From: Candidatus Woesearchaeota archaeon
GTDB lineage: Archaea > Nanobdellota > Nanobdellia > Woesearchaeales > GW2011-AR4
Assembly (NCBI GenBank): GCA_016185955.1
Contig: JACPMQ010000005.1
Coordinates: forward strand, 1-6,067
DNA: 6,067 nucleotides
Reading direction: 5' to 3'
The position numbers and the translations under genes were made by a program. The notes under the pieces were generated by a model, which saw only the letters and a list, made by a program, of their open reading frames with translations, did not search any database and was not told the DNA's origin. Of this stretch, positions 1 to 5,393 are shown one piece after another; the first letter of the stretch is position 1; each line of letters opens with the position of its first letter.

Positions 1-841
1 ATATAAGCTCCACTATTGTAAAGGCATCATGTATTTCAGCAACATCAATGTCCTTTGGCTTTACTTTTGCCTGCTTATAGGCATCTTCAGCAGCCTTTTT
101 CGTCGCTGCCCAAGTCACCATATCTTCCCTTTCAAAAGTTGCCATGTAATCAACTGCTAATCCAGAGCCTGATATCTTAACATCGCTCTTATCTTTGCTT
201 ATTACACATGCAGCGCCTCCGTTTACATTTATGCTGCAGTCAAACAATCTTAAAGGGCTTGCAACAATTGGGCTTGACTTAATTTGCTCAAGAGTAACTT
301 TTTTCTTATAAAATTTTGCTTTTGGGTTTAAATAAGCATTTTCATGATTCTTTAAGGCAATCAATGCAAGGTCATCGGAATTGCTTCCATACCTTAAAAA
401 ATGCTGCTGCGCCACTAATGCGTTTTGCGCAGGAAAAATCATGCCTTCGCTCTGCTCATATACTCTATCAGCAGCTTCTAATATTCGGTCAGTTACTGTT
501 GCAGAAGTGCTAGTTACTAATTTATCTATGCCAACAACAAGGACATTATCATAATTTAGCCTAATTGCAGTCCACAAAGCAACTCCACCTCCACCGCAGA
601 CAGCAGGCGCCCTTATTATTGGCATCTTTTTTTTGAAATAGCTGCTTAAAAAAGAGTTATAATGCCTTTGCCTTTCCAAGCTTGTCGAATTATCGCTGTT
701 CGAAACAACAACAGCGTCAATTTTATTTATGTGTAACCCAGAGTCACGCATTGCACTGATTATTGCCTCTTTTGCGTAGTCCATTGTATTCCTGTCTTCC
801 ATGTCAAATTCTGTCATTCCGACTCCTTTAATATAGTACAT
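1..841 (-). CDS. Thiolase (acetyl-CoA C-acetyltransferase family), C-terminus cut by window edge
   Basis: The 280 visible codons match the archaeal thiolase/SCP2-thiolase type. It opens with a short strand ending GVGMTEF. The nucleophile region reads PAVCGGGGVALW (Cys82, where many relatives have ACASGG). Family motifs KNHENAYLNP (about 164-173), SPIVASPLRLFDCS (about 190-203) and AEIHDAFTI (about 268-276, His271) follow in order. The family is usually about 385-390 residues, so roughly 105-110 residues, including the C-terminal GHP and CxG active-site motifs, lie outside the window. Thiolases of this type condense two acetyl-CoA to acetoacetyl-CoA. In archaea that is normally the first step of the mevalonate route to isoprenoid lipids, usually beside HMG-CoA synthase and a DUF35 protein. 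It follows the fabZ-like gene by 38 nt on the same strand and is probably co-transcribed. I see no clear Shine-Dalgarno. A second Met at residue 9 has GGAG upstream, but those bases encode the conserved KGVG, so the first ATG is preferred. The thiolase call is firm; the exact substrate is inferred. Confidence 0.9.
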   Translation of the reverse strand, partial: MYYIKGVGMTEFDMEDRNTMDYAKEAIISAMRDSGLHINKIDAVVVSNSDNSTSLERQRHYNSFLSSYFKKKMPIIRAPAVCGGGGVALWTAIRLNYDNVLVVGIDKLVTSTSATVTDRILEAADRVYEQSEGMIFPAQNALVAQQHFLRYGSNSDDLALIALKNHENAYLNPKAKFYKKKVTLEQIKSSPIVASPLRLFDCSINVNGGAACVISKDKSDVKISGSGLAVDYMATFEREDMVTWAATKKAAEDAYKQAKVKPKDIDVAEIHDAFTIVELI

Positions 842-879
842 TTTAACTTCTGATTTTAGAACAGCGGAATTTTACAATG

Positions 880-1377
880 TTATTTTTTTGCAGCGTATTT
901 TCCCCTAAACCAGTTTTTGTCAACTATAGCCAAAATCATTTTCGCTTCCGAAACAAATTTGTCATTGGCAAAAACCTTTCCGCTTACAAACGCGATTTTT
1001 TTTGTCTTAAACAAAAGTCTTGCCTCATACCTTATTTCATAGCCCGGAAATACGGGCCGCAAAAACTTTGCGCTCCATATCTTATAAGCCAAAATATCTT
1101 TTGTTTCATGATTTTCTACATTATACCTAATTAATAATGTAGCAGCTTGTCCAATGCCTTCTACAATTAAAGCCCCGGGCATTATTGGGAAACCTTTGAA
1201 GTGGCCTTTAAAGTAATCCTCATCCTTGCTTATTTTTTTTGTTGCCACTATTTTTTTCTTCTCGAGCTTTAAAACCCTGTCCATCATCATAAATGGCTCG
1301 TCATAGGGTATAATTTTTTTAATGTTTTCCTTGCTTATTTCACCCTTATCATCCTTAAATTGCTCTATTGACTGCAT
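880..1377 (-). CDS. fabZ: FabZ-like 3-hydroxyacyl-thioester dehydratase (hotdog fold)
   Basis: A 165-residue protein, close to the usual FabZ length of about 140-155. The N-terminal motif IPYDEPFMMMDRVL (about 23-36) corresponds to the bacterial LPHRYPFLLVDRV. The catalytic stretch GHFKGFPIMPGALIVEGIGQ (58-77) carries the His (His59) and, 14 residues on, the Glu (Glu73) with the same spacing as E. coli FabZ. Glu rather than Asp points to FabZ rather than FabA type. KFLRPVFPGYEI (104-115) matches the late strand of the fold. The family removes water from 3-hydroxyacyl-ACP or -CoA to give the trans-2-enoyl thioester. An open frame continues upstream to 1446. The ATG at 1377 is chosen because it sits 21 bp after a TATA box and because homology begins just downstream; the extension would run across that promoter. 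The downstream thiolase suggests acyl-thioester metabolism. Archaea rarely have a full FAS II, so the acyl carrier (CoA or ACP) and pathway are open. Confidence 0.88.
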   Translation of the reverse strand: MQSIEQFKDDKGEISKENIKKIIPYDEPFMMMDRVLKLEKKKIVATKKISKDEDYFKGHFKGFPIMPGALIVEGIGQAATLLIRYNVENHETKDILAYKIWSAKFLRPVFPGYEIRYEARLLFKTKKIAFVSGKVFANDKFVSEAKMILAIVDKNWFRGKYAAKK

Positions 1378-1398
1378 AAGCCGACAAACTTTAGAGCA

Positions 1399-1413
1399 TT
1401 TAAATAAGTTTCG
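1399..1413 (-). promoter_or_regulatory. Archaeal promoter (BRE + TATA) of the fabZ-thiolase unit
   Basis: On the minus strand the site reads CGAAAC followed by TTATTTAAA, a good BRE/TATA pair. The box ends 21 bp before the ATG at 1377, which predicts a leaderless transcript and decides the fabZ start. Confidence 0.65.
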
Positions 1414-1425
1414 TTGGCGTATGGA

Positions 1426-1440
1426 AAAAGATTTAAATAA
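1426..1440 (+). promoter_or_regulatory. Archaeal promoter (BRE + TATA) of the coiled-coil gene
   Basis: An A-rich BRE-like stretch is followed by TTTAAATAA (1432-1440). The box ends 24 bp before the ATG at 1465, predicting a leaderless transcript. It lies only 24 bp beyond the TATA box of the divergent fabZ gene, so the two preinitiation complexes would sit side by side and could compete. Confidence 0.65.
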
Positions 1441-1464
1441 CATCAAAATTAAGTAATTATTATT

Positions 1465-2073
1465 ATGGCAAATAGGCTCATTGAAAATAAGGTATTTGTA
1501 TACATGCTATTATCCATATTCGCAGTTTTTTTTATCATGTTTATAATAAGGCCAAGCATTATTGGCTATATTGCCTACCAGCAGGTTAAAAACACAAATT
1601 ATTCTCTGCAAGATTATGGATATAACATTCAGGAGTTAAAGTCAAAGCTTGCAGTTTCAAATGTGAATTTATCCGCATGCAGCGATTTTAACAACAAGCT
1701 TTTAGTTAATTTGGAGTCATGCTCCAATAAACTCTCGGATTACAAAAGCAGTCTTATGGCTTTGCAGATAAACTTCACATTATCTAAAAATATTTATGAG
1801 GATATGATAAAAAGTTTAAAGGCTGAGATAGAGAAAAGAAACAAGGAGTCTAATGAGCAGATAAAAGAGCTAAAAGAGAAATTAAGCAAGATTGATGCCG
1901 AAAAAGAAAAAGAAGTCAATGATATGAAGAATATCTATGATAATATAGCATTAAATACAGCAAACAATCTTTGCTGCAAAGCGAGGATTGACAATCCCCA
2001 AATAAAATATTATAAGGTAGAAAACAATAAAGTAATTTGCCTTGAAGAAAGCGGGTTAAACTTCTCGTGCTAA
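1465..2073 (+). CDS. N-terminally anchored membrane coiled-coil protein, unknown function
   Basis: I do not recognise the family; what follows is what can be seen. The 202-residue protein begins with a short charged stretch and one strong hydrophobic segment (about 9-29, possibly to 38) that acts as an uncleaved anchor. Residues about 50-160 are helical, with a highly charged Glu/Lys-rich coiled coil from about 112 to 155 (AEIEKRNKESNEQIKELKEK is typical). A compact C-terminal tail has a CysCys pair (170-171), a YYKVENNKVIC stretch (Cys192) and a terminal Cys202; Cys72 and Cys86 lie in the central helix. Positive charges sit on both sides of the anchor, so orientation is uncertain; an extracytoplasmic rod with a disulfide-bonded or metal-binding cap is one reading. 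It has its own TATA box and probably forms a single-gene transcript. The stop codon lies within a 38-bp palindrome. It could be a surface spacer or an assembly scaffold, but nothing in the sequence decides this. Confidence 0.75.
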   Translation: MANRLIENKVFVYMLLSIFAVFFIMFIIRPSIIGYIAYQQVKNTNYSLQDYGYNIQELKSKLAVSNVNLSACSDFNNKLLVNLESCSNKLSDYKSSLMALQINFTLSKNIYEDMIKSLKAEIEKRNKESNEQIKELKEKLSKIDAEKEKEVNDMKNIYDNIALNTANNLCCKARIDNPQIKYYKVENNKVICLEESGLNFSC

Positions 2074-2107
2074 ATTTCCACCGCTCTTAAGAGCGGTGGA
2101 AATTTAG
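2070..2107. repeat. Perfect 38-bp palindrome spanning a stop codon
   Basis: The 19-base arm CTAAATTTCCACCGCTCTT is followed immediately by its exact reverse complement, with no spacer (centre between 2088 and 2089). It begins at the last base of the final Cys codon and includes the TAA stop. As RNA it could fold into one long hairpin on either strand, with a minimal loop around CTTAAG. It is GC-rich in the middle and AT-rich at the ends. It could be an mRNA 3'-end stabiliser, part of a bidirectional terminator between two convergent genes, a dimeric protein-binding site or a short repeat element. No T-run follows immediately on the plus strand. Confidence 0.95.
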
Positions 2108-2199
2108 TAGTGGCGATATTACAAAGAAAAACAATGCTAGCCAATCATCATTGCATTTTTTCGTAACATTTGATTGGCGAAAAATTTGTGGCGGAATTT
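2108..2199. other. Gene-free gap between convergent genes with inverted repeats
   Basis: No ORF is credible here. GCCAATCA (2140-2147) is inverted as TGATTGGC (2171-2178), and AATGC/GCATT (2133-2137 and 2153-2157) forms a smaller stem. TGGCGA or TGGCGG occurs three times (2111, 2175, 2189). T-runs in both directions (2156-2161 on plus; the A-run 2180-2184 gives T's on minus) make this the likely 3'-end zone for the coiled-coil gene and for folD. Confidence 0.6.
2133..2161 (+). terminator. Possible terminator of the coiled-coil gene
   Basis: A weak stem (AATGC with GCATT, 15-base loop) runs into six T's at 2156-2161. Archaeal termination relies mainly on T-runs, so this is the best plus-strand stop site after the palindrome. 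The stem itself may be chance. Confidence 0.4.
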
Positions 2200-3042
2200 T
2201 TACATTTTTGCTGCAATCTCTGCAGCCTTTAGAGTATTGTCTAAAAGCATTGCAATTGTCATAGGGCCAACACCACCTGGAACTGGTGTTATATAGCTTG
2301 CAATTTCTTTCACACTTTCAAAGTCAACATCTCCAACAACTTTGCCCATTACCCTATTGATGCCGACATCAATCACAATCGCATTTTTCCCCACCATACC
2401 CTTTTTAATGAATCTTGGCTTACCGCATGCAACAACAAGAATATCAGCATTTTTTGTATGCTCTTCAAGATTTTTTGTCTTTGAATGGCATAATGTTACA
2501 GTCGCATTTTCCTGCAGCAAAAGCAACGCTGTAGGCTTTCCGACTATCTTGCTCCTGCCAACAACAACTGCATTTTTTCCTTCTATATTTTGCCCTGTTG
2601 ATTTTATCAGCTCAATGCATGCCCTTGCAGTTGCCGGCAGCAGCATATTATTATCATTTACCAAATTGCCCAAGCTTAAAGGCGTAAATCCATCAGCGTC
2701 TTTATGAGGCAGAATTGAGTCAATAACCAAATGCTCGTTAATATGCTTTGGCAGCGGAAGCTGCACTATTATCCCATGTATCTTTTTGTTTTGGTTTAAC
2801 TTGTCTATCAAATTCAATAACTCGCTCTGCTTTATTCCCTCATCTAAATTATATCTTTCACAATAAAATCCCACTTCCTTGCATGTTTTTTCCTTAAAGT
2901 TAACATAAATTTCAGATGCCGGATTATTTCCAACTAAAACTATTGCAAGCCCCGGGCTTTCCTTTATTTCTTTAACTCTTTTTTTTATATTTTCTAAAAA
3001 CGAGGATGCTATTTTTTTTCCATCTATGATTTTGGCAGGCAT
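2200..3042 (-). CDS. folD: Bifunctional methylene-THF dehydrogenase / methenyl-THF cyclohydrolase FolD
   Basis: A full-length 280-residue FolD. It oxidises 5,10-methylene-tetrahydrofolate to methenyl-THF using NAD(P)+ and hydrolyses it to 10-formyl-THF in the cytoplasm. The catalytic domain has YVNFK (Tyr46, Lys50), VQLPLP with Gln94, and KDADGF with Asp117. These match E. coli Tyr50, Lys54, Gln98 and Asp121 with a constant offset of four, so both activities should be intact. The cofactor domain has VVVGRSKIVGKP (about 159-170) and the C-terminal signature PVPGGVGPMTIAMLL (253-267). One oddity is that the usual PCTPxG motif reads PATARA (136-141). The gene starts 15 nt after the glyA stop, with a GGGGT Shine-Dalgarno-like stretch, so it is translated from the glyA transcript. 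Product and substrate link directly to SHMT upstream. Use of tetrahydrofolate rather than methanopterin is inferred from the family. Confidence 0.97.
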   Translation of the reverse strand: MPAKIIDGKKIASSFLENIKKRVKEIKESPGLAIVLVGNNPASEIYVNFKEKTCKEVGFYCERYNLDEGIKQSELLNLIDKLNQNKKIHGIIVQLPLPKHINEHLVIDSILPHKDADGFTPLSLGNLVNDNNMLLPATARACIELIKSTGQNIEGKNAVVVGRSKIVGKPTALLLLQENATVTLCHSKTKNLEEHTKNADILVVACGKPRFIKKGMVGKNAIVIDVGINRVMGKVVGDVDFESVKEIASYITPVPGGVGPMTIAMLLDNTLKAAEIAAKM

Positions 3043-3049
3043 TTTTATT

Positions 3050-3054
3050 ACCCC
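3050..3054 (-). promoter_or_regulatory. Ribosome binding site of folD
   Basis: GGGGT lies eight or so bases before the folD ATG, in the 15-nt gap after glyA. It is one of the few Shine-Dalgarno-like sequences in the window and fits an internal operon gene, in contrast to the apparently leaderless first genes. Confidence 0.45.
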
Positions 3055-3057
3055 AAA

Positions 3058-4359
3058 TTACCTCAAAATGTCCAAGCCTGGATAAAGCGGGAAATGTTTG
3101 CATAATTCCAAAACTTCGTTTCTGACTTTTTCAATTACACCTTTATCCTGATAGTTGTCAATAACCTTTGCAATTAATTTTCCTATTACTTCCATTTCAC
3201 TTTCCTTGAAGCCTCTGGTTGTTACAGCAGGAGTTCCTAATCTTATTCCGCTTGGATTAAATGGAGTATTAGGCTCATAAGGTATTGTGTTTTTATTAAC
3301 ATAAATCTCTGCTTCTCCCAACGCATTTTGAATTTCCTTTCCTCTGCCTATAAGCCCCTTATTTACCAGCTTTATAACCATTAGATGGTTGTCTGTTCCG
3401 CCTGTAACAAGATCCAGTCCTTGACTCATTAATGAGTCTGCCAGTGCTTTCGCATTCTTTACAATCTGGCTGCAATATTGCTTGTATTCTGGCTGCAATG
3501 CCTCTTTAAATGCAACTGCCTTTGCAGCATTAACATGGTCGTGAGGGCCTCCCTGCAATCCTGGAAAAACTGCCGCATCAATTTTTTCTGCAAGATTTTT
3601 CTTTCCATTTTTATCTAGCTTATCTTCTGTCTTGCACATTATAATGCCTCCTCTTGGACCTCTTAAAGTTTTGTGCGTTGTGGTTGTAACCACATCGCAA
3701 TACGGCACAGGATTTTGGTGCAAGCCTGTTGCGCATAAGCCCGCAATATGCGCAATATCTGCAAAATGATAAGCATTAACACTATCACAAATTTCCTTAA
3801 ATGCCTTGAAATCTATTTTTCTTGGATAAGCGGTTAAGCCAGACAAAATCATTTTCGGCTTTATCTTTTCTGCTTGCTTTTCGATTTGCTCATAATCCAG
3901 AAGCTCAGTTTCCTTATCAACAGTATAAGGAACGCAATTATAATTTCTTCCAGAAAAATTTACAGGCGAGCCATGCGTTAAATGCCCTCCTGCGCTAAGG
4001 TCAAAGCCCATAAAGGTATCATGCAAATTCAGCAAAGCAAAAAAAACAGCCTGGTTCGCGGGGCTGCCAGAATAAGGCTGCACATTCACATGCTCCGCGC
4101 CAAATAACTTTTTTGCCCTTTCTATGGCCAAGCTCTCTATTAAGTCTATAAATTGATTGCCTCCATAATATCTTTTCCCGGGGTAGCCTTCAGAATATTT
4201 ATTTGTGCATAAGGTGGCATACGCTTGCAAAACAGCTTTGCTTGTAAAATTCTCGCTTGGAATCAACTCAATGCCGTTTCTTATCCTTGCCCCTTCTTTT
4301 TTTATCAGCTCGTAAATTTCTGCATCAGACTTATCTATAGAATCCATCATATTATACAT
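3058..4359 (-). CDS. glyA: Serine hydroxymethyltransferase (SHMT)
   Basis: A complete 433-residue PLP enzyme (family about 415-435) interconverting serine plus tetrahydrofolate with glycine plus 5,10-methylene-THF. Numbered from this start: IELIPSENF (30-38), TNKYSEGYPGKRYYGGNQF (52-70), GGHLTHGSPVNFSG (124-137), FADIAHIAG (199-207, with the Asp that contacts the pyridine nitrogen), the PLP-lysine motif TTTTHKTLRGPRGG (225-238, Lys230), FPGLQGGPHDH (265-275), and SGIRLGTPAVTTRGF (370-384, carboxylate-binding Arg). All active-site motifs are intact. The sequence is strikingly like the bacterial enzyme, compatible with old transfer into the lineage. It is the first gene of a glyA-folD operon. 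The start is ambiguous. The frame extends to a GTG at 4368, which lies exactly where a leaderless transcript from the TATA box would begin. ATG 4359 is preceded by GGGTGG at Shine-Dalgarno distance, and further ATGs lie at 4350 and 4347. I chose 4359. Confidence 0.97.
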   Translation of the reverse strand: MYNMMDSIDKSDAEIYELIKKEGARIRNGIELIPSENFTSKAVLQAYATLCTNKYSEGYPGKRYYGGNQFIDLIESLAIERAKKLFGAEHVNVQPYSGSPANQAVFFALLNLHDTFMGFDLSAGGHLTHGSPVNFSGRNYNCVPYTVDKETELLDYEQIEKQAEKIKPKMILSGLTAYPRKIDFKAFKEICDSVNAYHFADIAHIAGLCATGLHQNPVPYCDVVTTTTHKTLRGPRGGIIMCKTEDKLDKNGKKNLAEKIDAAVFPGLQGGPHDHVNAAKAVAFKEALQPEYKQYCSQIVKNAKALADSLMSQGLDLVTGGTDNHLMVIKLVNKGLIGRGKEIQNALGEAEIYVNKNTIPYEPNTPFNPSGIRLGTPAVTTRGFKESEMEVIGKLIAKVIDNYQDKGVIEKVRNEVLELCKHFPLYPGLDILR

Positions 4360-4391
4360 AAAAACCACCCAAAAGTTCGGATAAGCCGATG

Positions 4392-4408
4392 TTTAAATAG
4401 TTTTTGGA
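4392..4408 (-). promoter_or_regulatory. Archaeal promoter (BRE + TATA) of the glyA-folD operon
   Basis: The minus strand reads CCAAAAAC then TATTTAAA. The box ends 23 bp before the GTG at 4368 and 32 bp before the ATG at 4359, so the transcript should start at about 4368-4370. That gives either a leaderless GTG start or a leader of about nine bases that begins with GGTGG. Confidence 0.6.
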
Positions 4409-4420
4409 TGTCACTCGTTA

Positions 4421-4434
4421 GAAATCTTTATATA
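4421..4434 (+). promoter_or_regulatory. Archaeal promoter (BRE + TATA) of the pilin-like gene
   Basis: GAAAT followed by CTTTATATA. Transcription is expected near 4455-4458, leaving about six bases before the ATG at 4462, or none if the in-frame GTG at 4456 is used. It is divergent from the glyA promoter, with the boxes about 26 bp apart. Confidence 0.6.
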
Positions 4435-4461
4435 CATAATAACCGCGTTATTGTTGTGCAA

Positions 4462-4965
4462 ATGACATTACAACATTATAAACTTTTTGATAAAAGAGGC
4501 GTAAGCCCTTTAATAGCAACAGTTTTGCTAATTTCCTTTGCAGTAGCATTAGGAGCAGTTGTAATGAACTGGAGCAGAAATCTTGACATCTCAAAGCCAA
4601 ATGACAAATGCGCAGATGTAAGCATAAAAATGCGGAATATCGGCAGCTATGAAATGTGCTATTCTGGTTCAGGAAAAAATGGTTACATTAACTTTATTAT
4701 TAGTAATGACGGAAAAACTAATGTTGAAGGGATTAGCATATGGTTTATAGGAGAAAAAGGCACTAGGCTTTCTGATTTTGACCAGCTATCAATAAAAAAA
4801 GGAGAGATTCTTGGCATCAAAGATAAATCAGTGCCTTATGATTTTGGTATACATGGAAAAATAAAGCAAGTGCAGTTTATCCCAAAAATAAAAGTTCAGA
4901 ATTCAACAGAGATATGCTCGGCAAGCTCCATTAAAGTCGCTAAGATAGGAATTTGCGGTTCGTGA
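4462..4965 (+). CDS. Archaeal type IV pilin-like protein with class III signal peptide
   Basis: A 167-residue protein starting with a short basic leader and the sequence KRGVSPLIATVLLISFAV (11-28). This is the archaeal pilin/archaellin N-terminal pattern: the prepilin peptidase (PibD/FlaK type) is expected to cut after Gly13, leaving mature VSP, and the hydrophobic helix (about 14-37) forms the filament core or membrane anchor. The rest (about 40-167) is a beta-rich domain, with NDGKTNVEGISIWFIGEKG (82-100) typical of a small immunoglobulin-like fold. Its four cysteines (50, 66, 152, 165) could make two disulfides outside the cell. The open frame extends upstream to 4225 but runs through glyA and its promoter, so that part is rejected; the TATA box supports a start at ATG 4462 or GTG 4456. 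No pilus ATPase, platform protein or peptidase is in the window, so this is probably an orphan pilin or membrane-anchored surface protein. It is convergent with the CBS genes, with only 10 nt between stop codons. Confidence 0.85.
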   Translation: MTLQHYKLFDKRGVSPLIATVLLISFAVALGAVVMNWSRNLDISKPNDKCADVSIKMRNIGSYEMCYSGSGKNGYINFIISNDGKTNVEGISIWFIGEKGTRLSDFDQLSIKKGEILGIKDKSVPYDFGIHGKIKQVQFIPKIKVQNSTEICSASSIKVAKIGICGS

Positions 4966-4975
4966 ACTAAAGCCA

Positions 4976-5392
4976 CTATTTTATAAGGGATTGCCCCAAT
5001 GGACTGAAATAAAACAAAAAGAAGGTTGTGACCAAGCCGAATATGATTAGTATTGCTTCCTGCATTATCTGGTGAAATCTTGTGAAGTCTCTTGTGGCAT
5101 TAACCACATCACTTTCAGTTATTATCCCGACTAGATTATTGTTTTCTACAACTGGAAATACCTTTATTTTATCTTCCATGAGCTTTTTAATAATGTAAGA
5201 ATAATTTGTTTCCGGCTCTATAGCAAGGAAATCCTTGTTTATAACATCTTTTACTTTAACCTTGCTCAAATCTTTTTTCAGGGTTCCTGCTATAAGGCTT
5301 TTTTCTGTGACAATTGATAAAGGCAAATTATTTTTTACAACAAGAAGAATGCTCACACGCTTGTCTACCATTAACGCTTTTGCCCTTATCAT
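4976..5392 (-). CDS. CBS-domain protein with C-terminal membrane segment, N-terminally shortened paralogue
   Basis: A 138-residue protein: a first CBS domain lacking its beginning (about 1-36), a complete second CBS domain (about 46-100) and a hydrophobic C-terminal helix (about 112-129), which would tail-anchor it with the CBS pair in the cytoplasm. CBS pairs usually bind adenine nucleotides. CBS2 keeps the GIITESD ligand motif (Asp95), whereas in CBS1 the same position reads SIVTEKS, losing both Gly and Asp. It aligns without gaps to residues 21 onwards of the gene just upstream, through the shared PVVENxNLVG, RFH and tail segments, so the two arose by tandem duplication. The ATG comes one base after the upstream stop, with no Shine-Dalgarno; translation probably depends on re-initiation. 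An in-frame TAA two codons upstream of the ATG excludes a longer start. The missing first strand might be supplied by the partner protein. The ligand and regulated target are unknown. Confidence 0.85.
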   Translation of the reverse strand: MIRAKALMVDKRVSILLVVKNNLPLSIVTEKSLIAGTLKKDLSKVKVKDVINKDFLAIEPETNYSYIIKKLMEDKIKVFPVVENNNLVGIITESDVVNATRDFTRFHQIMQEAILIIFGLVTTFFLFYFSPLGQSLIK

Positions 5393-5393
5393 T

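Noticed and set aside
316..513. Plus-strand 65-residue ORF
   Set aside because: Antisense shadow of the thiolase; no recognisable feature.
877..1134. Plus-strand 85-residue ORF
   Set aside because: Fully antisense to fabZ, whose motifs and catalytic residues are clear; no promoter or known motif of its own.
1378..1446. 23-residue N-terminal extension of the FabZ-like protein
   Set aside because: It crosses the TATA box of the gene and has no counterpart in the family; the ATG at 1377 has ideal promoter spacing.
2342..2707. Plus-strand 121-residue ORF
   Set aside because: Antisense shadow of folD, a full-length enzyme with intact catalytic residues.
4225..4461. Upstream extension of the pilin reading frame by 79 codons
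   Set aside because: It runs antisense through the glyA start and across both divergent promoters, and it would bury the class III signal peptide in the middle of the protein.
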